Assembly (NCBI GenBank): GCA_025054935.1
Contig: JANWZD010000002.1
Location: forward strand, 108,145 to 172,144
Reading direction: 5' to 3'
From: Dehalococcoidia bacterium
GTDB lineage: Bacteria; Chloroflexota; Dehalococcoidia; SpSt-223
Length of the DNA stretch: 64,000 nt
Position numbers and translations under genes: made by a program. This document shows positions 40,238-49,239 of this stretch, piece after piece (within the stretch, counting starts at the first letter, position 1; each line of letters begins with the position of its first letter). A model generated the notes under the pieces. It did no database searches, had not been told where the DNA came from, and saw nothing but the letters and a program-made list of their open reading frames with translations.

Positions 40238-41427
40238 CAAACTCGTTCACGCAACGCCGCCTTCCGCCGCTCGCCGACTACGATCGAGCGCGCGAGGAGA
40301 TCCGCCGTCATGGGCTCGAAGCAGTCGTCTGCTCGCTTGCCCACAATGTCTATTACTTTTCGGGGCTCGATTCGCCTCCGCTCTGGCATTTCCCCGGCTA
40401 CGCCGCGGTTCTCGTCCCGGCGCAGGGTGAGCCTGCGCTCATCTGCTCGATCCTGACCCTCAACGCGGCCGCAGAGATGGACCCGTGGATCAGCGATGTC
40501 TATCTCGTCTCGCGGGGCGACGCGATCCTCTATCTCGCCGAGGAACTACTGGAATCCGAGCGCTACCTCCGGGAGCTGCGCGATACGCTCGCGCCTACCG
40601 CCAGTCCCACGCTGTTTGAGGCGATTGCCAAGGCGCTGACCGACCGGGGCCTCGAGCGCGGCCGGATCGGCTTCGATGAGCCGGGGATCGCCGGCCGCAT
40701 TCCGCTCGAGGGGTTCCAGCCGTTTGACGCGGTGGACGTCGTGCGCCGCATTCGGATGATCAAGACGGCGCCCGAGATCGAGAAGATGCGCAAAGCGGCG
40801 GAGGTCAATGAAGCGGCGGCGCTCGAGGCGGTGCGGCTGATCCCACTGCGGCTGCGAATCGATGAGATCGTCGCCCGCTATCGCTCGGCGATTGCGCTTC
40901 GAGGAGGGGAGGCGAAATACCTGCTCACCGGCTCGCCGCATCACACCGGCACCTTCCAGCATCAGTTCACCGACTACCGGCCAGCGCCGGGGGACTTCCT
41001 AATGGTCGATGCACTCGGAACGTGGCAGCATTACCACGGGGACTTCGGCCGGACAGTCTCGTGGGGCGTGCCGGCCGCGAAGGTCCGCCAGCGCTTCGAG
41101 GCGATGCGGCGCGGCTTCGAGGCGGGCTACGAGAAGGCGCGCCCGGGCGTTCCGTTCAGCGAAATCAGCGAAACCGTTCGCGAGACCGTGCGGCGGGAAG
41201 GCTTCCCGGAGTTTGTCGCCTGCGCTCCCCATTCTGTCGGGCTCGAGCATACCGACAATCCCCGCTCGCCAATGCAGACGGTGCAGGCCAACATGACGAT
41301 GAATATCGACATCGTCTACATGGAAGCGGGATTTGGAGCGCTCCATCTCGAAGACACGTTTCTCATTCGGGAGCAGGGGAACGAACTGTTGACGAGCGGT
41401 CGAACCGAATTGATCGTCGTCGAATGA
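40234..41427 (+). CDS. M24-family metallopeptidase (Xaa-Pro dipeptidase-like)
   Basis: The 397-residue protein has a creatinase-like N-terminal domain and a pita-bread C-terminal domain. The five metal ligands are visible: two Asp in MVDALGTWQHYHGDFGRTVSWG, His in ACAPHSVGLEHTD, Glu in IVYMEAGFG and Glu in LHLEDTF. The family cleaves Xaa-Pro dipeptides or related amides. The GxHGxGL motif is altered to PHSVGLEH, so substrate choice may differ. The start overlaps the methyltransferase stop as ATGA, so the two are cotranslated; no functional link between them is known. Confidence 0.88.
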   Translation: MTNSFTQRRLPPLADYDRAREEIRRHGLEAVVCSLAHNVYYFSGLDSPPLWHFPGYAAVLVPAQGEPALICSILTLNAAAEMDPWISDVYLVSRGDAILYLAEELLESERYLRELRDTLAPTASPTLFEAIAKALTDRGLERGRIGFDEPGIAGRIPLEGFQPFDAVDVVRRIRMIKTAPEIEKMRKAAEVNEAAALEAVRLIPLRLRIDEIVARYRSAIALRGGEAKYLLTGSPHHTGTFQHQFTDYRPAPGDFLMVDALGTWQHYHGDFGRTVSWGVPAAKVRQRFEAMRRGFEAGYEKARPGVPFSEISETVRETVRREGFPEFVACAPHSVGLEHTDNPRSPMQTVQANMTMNIDIVYMEAGFGALHLEDTFLIREQGNELLTSGRTELIVVE

Positions 41428-43077
41428 GCGAGGGGCGATGCCGCGTGACGCTCGCGCGGCTAGCGAGCGGGCTTTTCGCGAACATCGGCTCCGCTCCCCT
41501 CTGAGCCCTTTCCTTCCATGCCCGCGCTCCGGAACAGTGACGGCTGCTGCCCCCCGATGGTCAGGAGCAGACGCTCAGGCTGGGCGAACTGACGCTGCGG
41601 GATCCCCTGACGGCCGTGTCTTCCCAACCGTGTCCGCGTTTTCGCGCGCGATCGTGCTCCCTGCCCCGAGCACGCTGAGAGGCCCGTCTGCTGAGCACGC
41701 TTGAAAGGAGGCGGTCTCAGCGCGCGGCGTGTCCACACCCATCGCCCTTTCTTTGCAGGATAGTGAGGCGCTCTTCGGGTGAGGGGGAGCGCACTGTGCA
41801 GCCGTCAGCGCGAAGCCGGGCGTCGCACTGCTGACAGCAGCGTGCCGCCTCCTAGAGACAGGAAGGTGCCGCCGAGAGGAGGCGCGCTTGCGCTCTCGTC
41901 TCCCAGCCAAAGCCGGCTGCAACCGCTCACGTTGCTTGGGCTGGCGGAGAGGGGGGCCGATGCTGACGGGAGTGCTATAACCGATCCCTATCGTCGCCCC
42001 ATCCAGTAGAGAAAATTCGATACGCTGCATCCTGTCGATCTGGTACAGTTGCCAAGTCACGACCTGCCGCACCCTGAACGCTCTTCTGGCGGGGTACTCC
42101 CAGCATCTGCCTCACGCGCCTATATCGTTCCGTCGCGCCGTCTGACGCGCTGAATGCGCAGGCTGACGGTCGGCGGGTGGAGGAGACTGTTGCGGTACAC
42201 CGACGATCGGCCTGTCTCGCTGTCTCGAAGCACTCACATCCTTGCTCTTCCCGTCGCGCTTTCCCCTTCCGAAAGGGGCATTCCATGCCAGCTCCCTCTT
42301 GCTGCCTGCCCGAAACTTCATGTCACCGGCGAGGTTTGGACGGTCGAAGGGCAGCATCGCGCCTGCTCACCGCAGCCGCCTCGAGCCGTCACGCTCACGT
42401 GCGGCAATCGGCCCGGCATCGGCTTGCACGCGGACTGGGCGCTTGCGGTCTGCCTCTCGGTCCGCAATCGGGACTGTCCGTTCCGCTGACCGTGACCGCT
42501 TCCCCAACTTCGTGCCCCTGAGAAAGGCACTAATGCCGGCCCGAGCCAACGAGCGAGCCTGATTTCGCGGGCTTCCTCGGGGCCGCCCCTCGCCGCCTTG
42601 TCGAACACGGTAAGCCAGCTGCGCAGACGCAGCGGAGGCCGAGGCCGACCACAAGCAGACCAACGTCGATCAGAGCGGTGTCGAATACCATGGGGCAGCG
42701 ACAGACCCGCCGGTTAGGAGCGAGGCGAGAGCTGCCGCAATGAGGAGGGGAAGAAGGAGAGAGCGGACGCAAGTATCCCGGCGGGTCAGCCTCATGCCGA
42801 GCGGTGTGCCGCGCTTGGGACAACGCGTTCCAAGGGCGGGCAGCCGATGCGGTCCAGTCCCCGGGCGCCACGGCCTGCCGCGCGGTTAGATCCTGAAGAG
42901 TTGCTGAGGTGGATACCGCGCAGCAGCAGGATGGTGCCCGTTCGCGCCGGAATGGCGAGCGGCTGCTGCATGGTCGCGCATCCGCTCGGCGAGGGGAGCC
43001 GGCGGTTGGAGCGCTGGAGGAGGTGTGCGAGACGTCCCGTTCGCTGCCATGCGACGAGCGGGATACCGGGAAGGCGC
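41428..43077. other. Gene-poor, probably decayed region
   Basis: This 1.65 kb, the longest stretch without a gene, shows frames broken by stops and no recognisable family. On the minus strand, a short frame from ATG 42795 starts with a signal- or membrane-like MRLTRRDTCVRSLLLPLLIA and stops after 41 codons. After a one-base shift a second hydrophobic stretch follows (IDVGLLVVGLGLRCVCAAG). A CCCCTT/AAGGGG hairpin lies at 42263-42278, and a similar motif recurs near 42525. It may hold remains of a gene once controlled by the adjacent marR. Confidence 0.45.
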
Positions 43078-43622
43078 TCAGAACGGTTCCTCCCGCTGCT
43101 CGCCCGCGGTGACCTGCACCAAGCGGCGGCCCGGCGCGGTCGGGAGCGCGATCGGCGCGCGGTGCGGGCGGAGGAGTGCGCTCGCATGGCGCACACGCTC
43201 GGTCATGTCGCGCAGTTGCGCAGCAAGCACCGCCAGCGTCTCGGCCTCGATCCTGTTCAAGCACGCGCTCGCCCAGCGCGCTTGCCGCTGGCTGAGCGCC
43301 TGATGAAGCGCCCGGCCTTTGGGGATGAGGATCACGAGGGGAGCACGGCGGTCGTCGGGGTTCGGCTGCAACTCGATCACGCCCTCCGCGGCGAGCGCGC
43401 TGACGGTCCGCTGCACGCTTTGGCGTGCCAAGCTGAGCCGGCGGGCGATCCGGGAAACGGTCAACGACGACGCGCTGCCACGTTCGTCACTTACCAGCGC
43501 GCCCCGCTCGAGCCGAGCTCTGCCGAGAGGGCGTCAGCGGCCTGCAGCACCTCGCCGTGAAGCTGAAAGAGGGCTAGCAGGACAGCTTGAAACGCTTCAG
43601 AGGCCTCAGGAGGGGAGGTCAT
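43078..43622 (-). pseudogene. MarR-family regulator, inactivated
   Basis: Reading from ATG 43622, the first 47 codons encode the MarR N-terminal helices (EAFQAVLLALFQLHGEVLQA, then LGSSGARW). A TAA follows where relatives have Gln. Between that Trp codon and the LTVSRIARRLSLARQSVQRT recognition-helix segment there are 29 nt instead of the 30 expected, so one base is missing as well. The rest, to DRRAPLVILIPKGRALHQAL (wing and dimer helix), is intact. A shorter product from TTG 43464 would lack the N-terminal dimerisation helices. MarR proteins repress efflux or stress genes. A palindrome 12 nt upstream may have been its operator. Confidence 0.75.
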
Positions 43623-43633
43623 GCTCGTCAAAC

Positions 43634-43649
43634 TGACAGTACTCTGTCA
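43634..43649. promoter_or_regulatory. Palindromic operator candidate beside marR
   Basis: TGACAG TACT CTGTCA is a perfect 6-4-6 inverted repeat in the 68-nt gap between the broken marR and the divergent gene. MarR proteins typically bind 16-20-bp palindromes in such gaps. Confidence 0.5.
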
Positions 43650-43690
43650 TATTGACCGTCTAGTGTCTGCTGGCGAAGAGGAGCATGCCG

Positions 43691-44161
43691 ATGGAGCCGT
43701 GGGAGCGCGCTCTCTGGGAGGCGCACGTTGGGGTCTGGAGAAGCCGCTACGTTCTCTACGACGCGTCGGGGAACATTCTCGACCGCCACGAGGCGCGCAG
43801 CGACATCGCTCTTGACTGGGTGGCGAACCAGTATGCCCAGCGCAATATCTACACGCGCAATGGCGCCGTCGAAGTGCGCCGCTATGCTGGCCGGTTCGAG
43901 GGAAGTCGGCTGCTGATCGAAGGGGAGCAGCTAACCGGCGCTGCCTGGCCGGTTGACCGGCGTGTCATCCTGCTGCACTTTCGTCTCAAGGAGGGGCCAA
44001 CCGAAACCTTCGAACTGATCACGCTCGGCGATCCGGGCCGTCGCGCGCGGGTGATGCAGCATCTGGTCGCTGGTCGGATGACGGGAGTGACCGCCGTCTT
44101 CGATGAGGAGCGCATCTCGTCTACTCCCGCCATCGATGCGCGCGGCAACGACCTTGCCTAA
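43691..44161 (+). CDS. Conserved hypothetical calycin-like protein
   Basis: The 156-residue protein starts EPWERALWEAHVGVWRSRYVLYDASGNILDRHEARSDI. It continues with alternating beta-strand-like segments (VEVRRYAGRFEGSRLLIEGEQLTG, RVILLHFRLKEGPTETFELITLG). This resembles small lipocalin/calycin-type domains such as DUF3598, but the match is loose. There is no signal peptide. ATG 43691 is favoured because GAGGAG lies 7 nt upstream; ATG 43685 would be too close. It is divergent from the broken marR and shares its putative operator, so it may now be deregulated. Confidence 0.6.
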   Translation: MEPWERALWEAHVGVWRSRYVLYDASGNILDRHEARSDIALDWVANQYAQRNIYTRNGAVEVRRYAGRFEGSRLLIEGEQLTGAAWPVDRRVILLHFRLKEGPTETFELITLGDPGRRARVMQHLVAGRMTGVTAVFDEERISSTPAIDARGNDLA

Positions 44162-44439
44162 TCTGCGGGAGCGGGCAGAGCGGCGTTGTCACTTGCAGGC
44201 CGCGTCGTACAGCAGCGAGGCGCGCGCAGTCGTTCGCGGCGTCCTCCTCCTAGCCGGCCCTCTTGTCCCTGCCGCGACCGAGTGACTGCCGTAGCAGGGC
44301 GCGTCACGCCGACGGCGCCCCCGCTTCGGCTCGACCCGCTGCTTGGTCCTTCGCCATAATCATTGAGCCGAGCGGCGCTCACCGACGAGCGCTGCTCGAG
44401 TCTCTGCTCGCGGCGTCGCGCGAGCGCGAAGGATTGGCA
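44162..44439. other. Intergenic region before the sugar kinase gene
   Basis: About 280 nt. A CATAAT element lies near 44355. No gene or tRNA was found. Confidence 0.35.
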
Positions 44440-45417
44440 GTGATCATTGCGCGGAGCCCCCTCCGAATTACGCTGGGCGGCGGTGGCACCGATCTCCCCT
44501 CGTATTACCGGAAATATGGCGGGTTCCTGACGGCTGCAGCGATCGACAAGTACGTCTACGTCACGGTGATGCGGCCGTTCAGCCCGGGGATCTTCCTCAA
44601 ATACTCGAAGCTGGAACGCTGCTCGACAATCGATGAGGTAGACCATCCGATTATTCGAGAAGCGCTGCGGCTCCTTGACTTCCGGACGCCCCAAATCGAG
44701 ATCACGACCCTCGCAGACATCCCCGCCGGAACGGGGCTCGGGTCATCCGGCAGTTTTACGACGGCGCTGCTGAAGGCGCTCTTTCTTCACCGCCGTCGGC
44801 TTCTCCTGCAGCAGGAGCTGGCCGAATTGGCCTGCGAGATCGAGATCAACCGGCTCGGCCGCCCTATCGGAAAGCAGGACCAGTATATCGCTGCCTATGG
44901 CGGCCTCACCTGTTTTGAGTTTCACCCCGACGATACGGTGACGGCAACGCCGCTGCGGGTCTCCCCGGAGACCCTCTTCGATCTCGAAGATCATCTCCTC
45001 CTCTTCTTCACCGGGTTCGAGCGGGGCGCCTCAGAGGTGCTCCGCGATCAGCAGCAGCGGACAGAAGCGGAGGACCCCGAGATGGTCGCGAACCTCCACT
45101 ACATCAAGGAGCTCGGCCTGCAGAGTAAACGTGCACTCGAAGCCGGGAGAACGGAGGAGTTTGCGGCGCTCATGCATGACCATTGGGAGCACAAGCGCCG
45201 GCGCTCGCGCGGCATGTCGAACCCCCAGATCGACGAGTGGTATGAAGCCGGCCGTCGCGCCGGCGCGATTGGGGGGAAGCTGGTCGGCGCCGGCGGCGGC
45301 GGCTTCCTCCTCTTCTATGCGCGCGACCGCAACCGCCTGCGGGAAGCGATGGCGCGCTGTGGGCTCGAAGAAGTGCGTTTCCGCTTCGATTTCGAGGGCA
45401 CCAAGATCCTGCTCTAG
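44440..45417 (+). CDS. GHMP kinase, heptose 7-phosphate kinase-like
   Basis: The 325-residue protein starts VIIARSPLRITLGGGGTDLPSYY, typical of D-glycero-D-manno-heptose 7-phosphate kinases. It has DIPAGTGLGSSGSFTTALLKAL (ATP loop) and KLVGAGGGGFLLFYARD (motif 3). GRPIGKQDQYIAAYGG is the family substrate segment. It would phosphorylate C1 of a sugar phosphate to make a nucleotide-activated heptose. No other heptose genes are here, so another sugar substrate is possible. The GTG start at 44440 has AAGGA 7 nt upstream. Confidence 0.88.
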   Translation: MIIARSPLRITLGGGGTDLPSYYRKYGGFLTAAAIDKYVYVTVMRPFSPGIFLKYSKLERCSTIDEVDHPIIREALRLLDFRTPQIEITTLADIPAGTGLGSSGSFTTALLKALFLHRRRLLLQQELAELACEIEINRLGRPIGKQDQYIAAYGGLTCFEFHPDDTVTATPLRVSPETLFDLEDHLLLFFTGFERGASEVLRDQQQRTEAEDPEMVANLHYIKELGLQSKRALEAGRTEEFAALMHDHWEHKRRRSRGMSNPQIDEWYEAGRRAGAIGGKLVGAGGGGFLLFYARDRNRLREAMARCGLEEVRFRFDFEGTKILL

Positions 45418-45450
45418 GCCGAGCGCCGCGTCAATTGCAGCGGTGCGCGC

Positions 45451-46974
45451 CTATTGCGGCGCAGCCGTCGCCTCGGGATCGCGCTCGGTGAGCACTTCGA
45501 CGAAATGGACAAGCGTGCGCGTCGCGACCCCCGTGCCGCCTTTCACTTGGTAGCCCTTCACTGTTTCAGAACGGGCAGTGCCCGCAATATCGAGATGCGC
45601 CCACGGCGTGCCCTCGATCATCATCTTCAGCAGCATCGCCGCCGTGATTGCCCCCGCTGCTCGTCCGCCCGTGTTCTTGACGTCCGCGATCTCGGATTTG
45701 ATCTGGTCGAAATACTCTTCATCGAGCGGCATCGCCCACAGCTTCTCCCCGCTGCGCTCGCTGGCGGCGAGGAGGGTGTGCAGGGTTGCCTCGTCGTTTG
45801 CGAAGACGCCCGTGCGCACTTTGCCGAGAGCGATGGTCATCGCTCCGGTCAGCGTCGCCACGTCGACCACCGGCCGGAGACCGAGCGCTTGGGCGTAGGC
45901 AAAGGCATCAGAGAGGATGAGCCGGCCTTCGGCGTCGGTATTGATCACCTCGATCGTCTTCCCGTGCATCGTCCGGACGACATCGCCCGGCCGCTGAGCC
46001 CGCCCGCCGGGCATGTTCTCGGTCGCCGGGATCAGCCCGACCACCGAGCGCGGCAGCTTCAGGCGAGCGATTGCTTGCAGCGCCCCAATCACCGCCGCGC
46101 CGCCCGACATGTCGGTCTTCATCCACTCCATGCCTTCTGCCGGCTTGATCGAGATCCCGCCGCTGTCGAACGTAATCCCCTTGCCGACCAGCCCGACGGG
46201 AGGGCGGTCGTCCTGCCCGCGATAGCGCAACTCAAGAAAGCACGGCGGCTCGGCGCTTCCTTGGGCGACTCCAAGGAGCGCTCCCATCCCTTTCTCGCGC
46301 ATCCACGCGACGTCGTAGACTGCGACCTCCACGCCATACGGTTCAAGCGCGGCGCGGGCCCGCTCGGCGAGGAGGGTAGGGGTGAGGCGATTGGCAGGCT
46401 CGTTCTGGAGGTCGCGGGCGAGATTTTGCGCTTCGGCGAGGATGACGCCCCGCGCCACTGCGGCTTCGATTGCAGGGATCCGCGCTGCCTCGCGCTCGAC
46501 GATGATCAGCTCTTCGATGTCGGGCGTGTCGTCGGATGAGCGGTAGCCGCGGAAGCGGTAGAGACCGAGCAGGGCGCCTTCAACAGTTGCTCTGGCGCTG
46601 GCGCCCGGGTCGAGTCCCCCAATGCCGGCACCATGGACGATCGTTGCGATCCGGCGCGCGCCTCGGCTTCGGAGCGCTCGCGCCGCCTCAGCGCTCACTT
46701 GGCGAACACGGTCGAGGGTGAACTCTGCTGCTTTGCCGAGCCCGACAATCGCTACCCGGCGCGCTCCTCCGTCCGGCCGGCCGGGAATGATGACGACTTC
46801 GTTCAACTTGCCTTTGAGGTCGCCATTCGCGATCAAGGAGGAAATGACGCCACCGAGCGCGCGGTCCATCGCGCCGGTTGCCCCGCCGGGGGCGGTCACG
46901 CCTTCGAAGAGGTTGACGACGACGCTGTCCGCGTCGACTGTGGTGATGTCCCCAACGATTACGCGCACATTCAC
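45451..46974 (-). CDS. pepA: Leucyl aminopeptidase (M17)
   Basis: The 507-residue cytosolic enzyme removes N-terminal residues with two metal ions. The motifs are VGKGITFDSGGISIKP (Lys and Asp ligands), MKTDMSGGAAV, the signature NTDAEGRLILSDAFAYA, and TGAMTIALG. The GTG start at 46974 has AAGGAG 6 nt upstream and lies 22 nt after the histidine kinase stop. The regulator, kinase and pepA therefore look like one operon. PepA of E. coli also binds DNA, but nothing here shows that. Confidence 0.94.
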   Translation of the reverse strand: MNVRVIVGDITTVDADSVVVNLFEGVTAPGGATGAMDRALGGVISSLIANGDLKGKLNEVVIIPGRPDGGARRVAIVGLGKAAEFTLDRVRQVSAEAARALRSRGARRIATIVHGAGIGGLDPGASARATVEGALLGLYRFRGYRSSDDTPDIEELIIVEREAARIPAIEAAVARGVILAEAQNLARDLQNEPANRLTPTLLAERARAALEPYGVEVAVYDVAWMREKGMGALLGVAQGSAEPPCFLELRYRGQDDRPPVGLVGKGITFDSGGISIKPAEGMEWMKTDMSGGAAVIGALQAIARLKLPRSVVGLIPATENMPGGRAQRPGDVVRTMHGKTIEVINTDAEGRLILSDAFAYAQALGLRPVVDVATLTGAMTIALGKVRTGVFANDEATLHTLLAASERSGEKLWAMPLDEEYFDQIKSEIADVKNTGGRAAGAITAAMLLKMMIEGTPWAHLDIAGTARSETVKGYQVKGGTGVATRTLVHFVEVLTERDPEATAAPQ

Positions 46975-46996
46975 GGGCTGCTCCTTCACATGCTCT

Positions 46997-48457
46997 TCAG
47001 CGCGGGGATGAGACAGCAGTCGTCGCTGGCTCGGGCAGAGCGACATCGTTTACGGCAAGGACCGGGAGGCGAACGGTAAAGACCGAGCCGTTGCCCACCG
47101 AGCTTGTCACCTCGATCCGGCCTTGGTGCTCGTCGACCAGCCAGCGGGCAATCGCAAGGCCAAGCCCCGAGCCGGACCCGGCGCGCGCCGGCTCGGCGCG
47201 GTAGAACCGTTCGAAGATGTGCGGCAGCGCTTCCGGGGGAATGCCTTGCCCTGTGTCGGCGATCTCGATCGCTAGCTCCGGCGGGTCGCCGCCGAGTTCG
47301 GCCGAAATCCGGATCGTGCCGCCGGGCGGCGTGTACTTGATCGCGTTGTCGACCAAAATCAGCAGCAGCTGCTTGAAATGATCGGGAGAGGCGACGATGG
47401 TCGCCGGCGCGATCGGCCCCGCTTCAATCGTCTGACCGGTGGCGAGCCGCCGCGCCTGCCGGACCACCTCGCGGACGGTCTCATCGGCGCGGACAGTCGT
47501 CATCTGCAGCCGCTGGCCGGCGTCGGCGCGGGCGAGAAAGAGCAGGTCCTCCACCAGCCGGCTCATGCGCTGCGCTTCCGATTTGGCATCGGCGAGCGCG
47601 TCGCGCAGATCGGGGTCGTGGAAGGAAGCGTGGCGGGTGAGAAAGTCGAGGTTGCCGAGCACCGTTGTCAGGGGGGTGCGCAGTTCGTGCGACGCATCAG
47701 CGACAAAACGGCGCTGCGCCGCGAGCGCCTGCTCGAGGCGGCTGTACGCTTGTTCCAGCCGGTCGAGCATCCAGTTGAAGGTGTTCGCCAAGCGGCCGAT
47801 CTCATCCTGCGGGCTGGGCGCCCGCACCCGCTCGGTCAGGTTGCCGGAGACACCGATCCGGCGGGCGGTCTGCGTGATCCGGTCGATCGGCATGAGCGCC
47901 CGGCGAGCGATCAGCGACCCGGTCAGAAAAGCGACGATCAGGATAAATCCCGAACTGACGAACAGCACTTGGCGCAAGCGGAGCATCGTCGCCTTCAGCT
48001 CTTCGAGGGAGCGCGCAATCTGCAGGAAGCCGACCACCCGCCCGCCGCTGACCAGCGGGATAGTGTAGACGCGCAGTTGATGCCGCTCCGCCTGCATTGT
48101 GTCGTAGCCGGCGCGTCCGTCCCGCACGATCCGCGCCAGCACCGCGGGGTCGGCGGGGATCCGCTGCGACATCAGGTTGCTGGAGCGATCGAGCAGGTTG
48201 CCTTCGGCGTCGATCAGCTGGATGAAAAACTCGCCCGACGCGAACGCATCGACGGTCGGGGGGATGCGGGGCGAAATGAGGAGCGGTCCGGAGGCCGAGA
48301 GGACGCGGATCATCTCGTCGGCCCGGGCGTAGAGGGAGTTATCGATCTCTTCCAGCAGATTGCGTTCAAACAGCACATAGAGAAACGAACTGAACAGCGC
48401 CAGCATGATCGCAAGGAGCGCGACATACCAGAAGGTGAGGCGCAGCCGAATAGACAT
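46997..48457 (-). CDS. Sensor histidine kinase of an OmpR-type two-component system
   Basis: The 486-residue protein has membrane helices near 8-30 and 163-185 flanking a periplasmic-side sensor domain of about 130 residues, and HAMP to about 240. HisKA has phosphoacceptor H257 in [16 protein letters not shown]. HATPase has [21 protein letters not shown] and [13 protein letters not shown]. The ligand is unknown. It starts 2 nt after the response regulator stop, so the two form a standard pair, followed by pepA. Confidence 0.94.
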   Translation of the reverse strand: MSIRLRLTFWYVALLAIMLALFSSFLYVLFERNLLEEIDNSLYARADEMIRVLSASGPLLISPRIPPTVDAFASGEFFIQLIDAEGNLLDRSSNLMSQRIPADPAVLARIVRDGRAGYDTMQAERHQLRVYTIPLVSGGRVVGFLQIARSLEELKATMLRLRQVLFVSSGFILIVAFLTGSLIARRALMPIDRITQTARRIGVSGNLTERVRAPSPQDEIGRLANTFNWMLDRLEQAYSRLEQALAAQRRFVADASHELRTPLTTVLGNLDFLTRHASFHDPDLRDALADAKSEAQRMSRLVEDLLFLARADAGQRLQMTTVRADETVREVVRQARRLATGQTIEAGPIAPATIVASPDHFKQLLLILVDNAIKYTPPGGTIRISAELGGDPPELAIEIADTGQGIPPEALPHIFERFYRAEPARAGSGSGLGLAIARWLVDEHQGRIEVTSSVGNGSVFTVRLPVLAVNDVALPEPATTAVSSPR

Positions 48458-48459
48458 CG

Positions 48460-49131
48460 CTATTCGCGGAGCACGTAGCCCGCTCCGCGGACCGTGTGGA
48501 TCAGCCGCGGTTCGCCGTTTGCTTCCAGCTTATTCCGGAGATAGCCGATGTAGACGTCCAGCACGTTCGAGTCGCCGCCGAAGTCATAGTCCCAGACGCG
48601 CTCGAGAATGGTGGCGCGCGGGAGCACCTGCCGCGGATGGCGCATGAACAAGCTGAGCAGTTCGAATTCGCGGTTGGTCAGTTCGATCGGGCGGTCGCCG
48701 CGGAACACCTCGCGGCTGGCGGGGTCAAGCGTCAGGTCGGCATAGCGCAGGATGCCGCTGCTGCTCGGTTCTCGGCGCCGGAGGAGGGCGCGCACCCGCG
48801 CGATCAGCTCCTCGAACGCAAACGGCTTCACCATATAGTCGTCGGCGCCGAGGTCGAGCCCGCGAACGCGGTCCGACACCTCGTCGCGGGCGGTCAGCAT
48901 GAGGACGGGCACATCGCCCCCCGCCCGCAGCCGCCGGCAGATCTCAAACCCGTCCAGCCCGGGGAGCATGATGTCGAGGATGACGAGGTCTGGCGCATGC
49001 TCGCGCGCGAGACGCAGCCCCTCTTCTCCCGAGCCGGCAATGTCGACCTGGTATCCCTCATAGGCCAGCCCGCGCCGGACGGTGTTGAGGATCTTGGGGT
49101 CGTCGTCGATGACAAGAATGCGGTGCGACAT
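48460..49131 (-). CDS. OmpR/PhoB-family response regulator
   Basis: The 223-residue protein has a receiver domain (DDD at 9-11, phosphoacceptor D53 in [19 protein letters not shown] Lys) and a C-terminal winged helix with [25 protein letters not shown] and [13 protein letters not shown]. It is phosphorylated by the kinase encoded next to it and binds DNA direct repeats. The start at 49131 gives the family N-terminus ([11 protein letters not shown]). A TATGAT -10 box lies 13 nt upstream, so the leader is only a few bases long and has no ribosome site. Confidence 0.94.
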   Translation of the reverse strand: MSHRILVIDDDPKILNTVRRGLAYEGYQVDIAGSGEEGLRLAREHAPDLVILDIMLPGLDGFEICRRLRAGGDVPVLMLTARDEVSDRVRGLDLGADDYMVKPFAFEELIARVRALLRRREPSSSGILRYADLTLDPASREVFRGDRPIELTNREFELLSLFMRHPRQVLPRATILERVWDYDFGGDSNVLDVYIGYLRNKLEANGEPRLIHTVRGAGYVLRE

Positions 49132-49144
49132 GCGATCTTTTTTC

Positions 49145-49150
49145 ATCATA
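49145..49150 (-). promoter_or_regulatory. -10 box of the response regulator operon
   Basis: TATGAT on the minus strand (49150-49145) ends 13 nt before the ATG at 49131. No good -35. Confidence 0.4.
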
Positions 49151-49239
49151 CCATGGTAGCTTGCTGCACTGGCACGCTGGAGCCTTCTCTCGCCTCGTCT
49201 TCTGGCACAATTTGTTCCACCGCCTCGAAGGAGAGCAGC

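Noticed and set aside
39131..41427. The methyltransferase and M24 peptidase as a restriction or defence pair
   Set aside because: The peptidase has a complete creatinase-type metal site and no nuclease features. The 4-nt overlap shows only cotranslation.
41975..42663. Short minus-strand frames in the gene-poor region as small proteins
   Set aside because: They overlap one another in several frames, lack ribosome sites and show Arg/Ser-rich composition typical of non-coding GC-rich DNA.
43078..43464. A functional short MarR protein from TTG 43464
   Set aside because: It has no ribosome site, and the missing N-terminal helices, needed for dimerisation, are encoded directly upstream in another frame. 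A pseudogene explains both.
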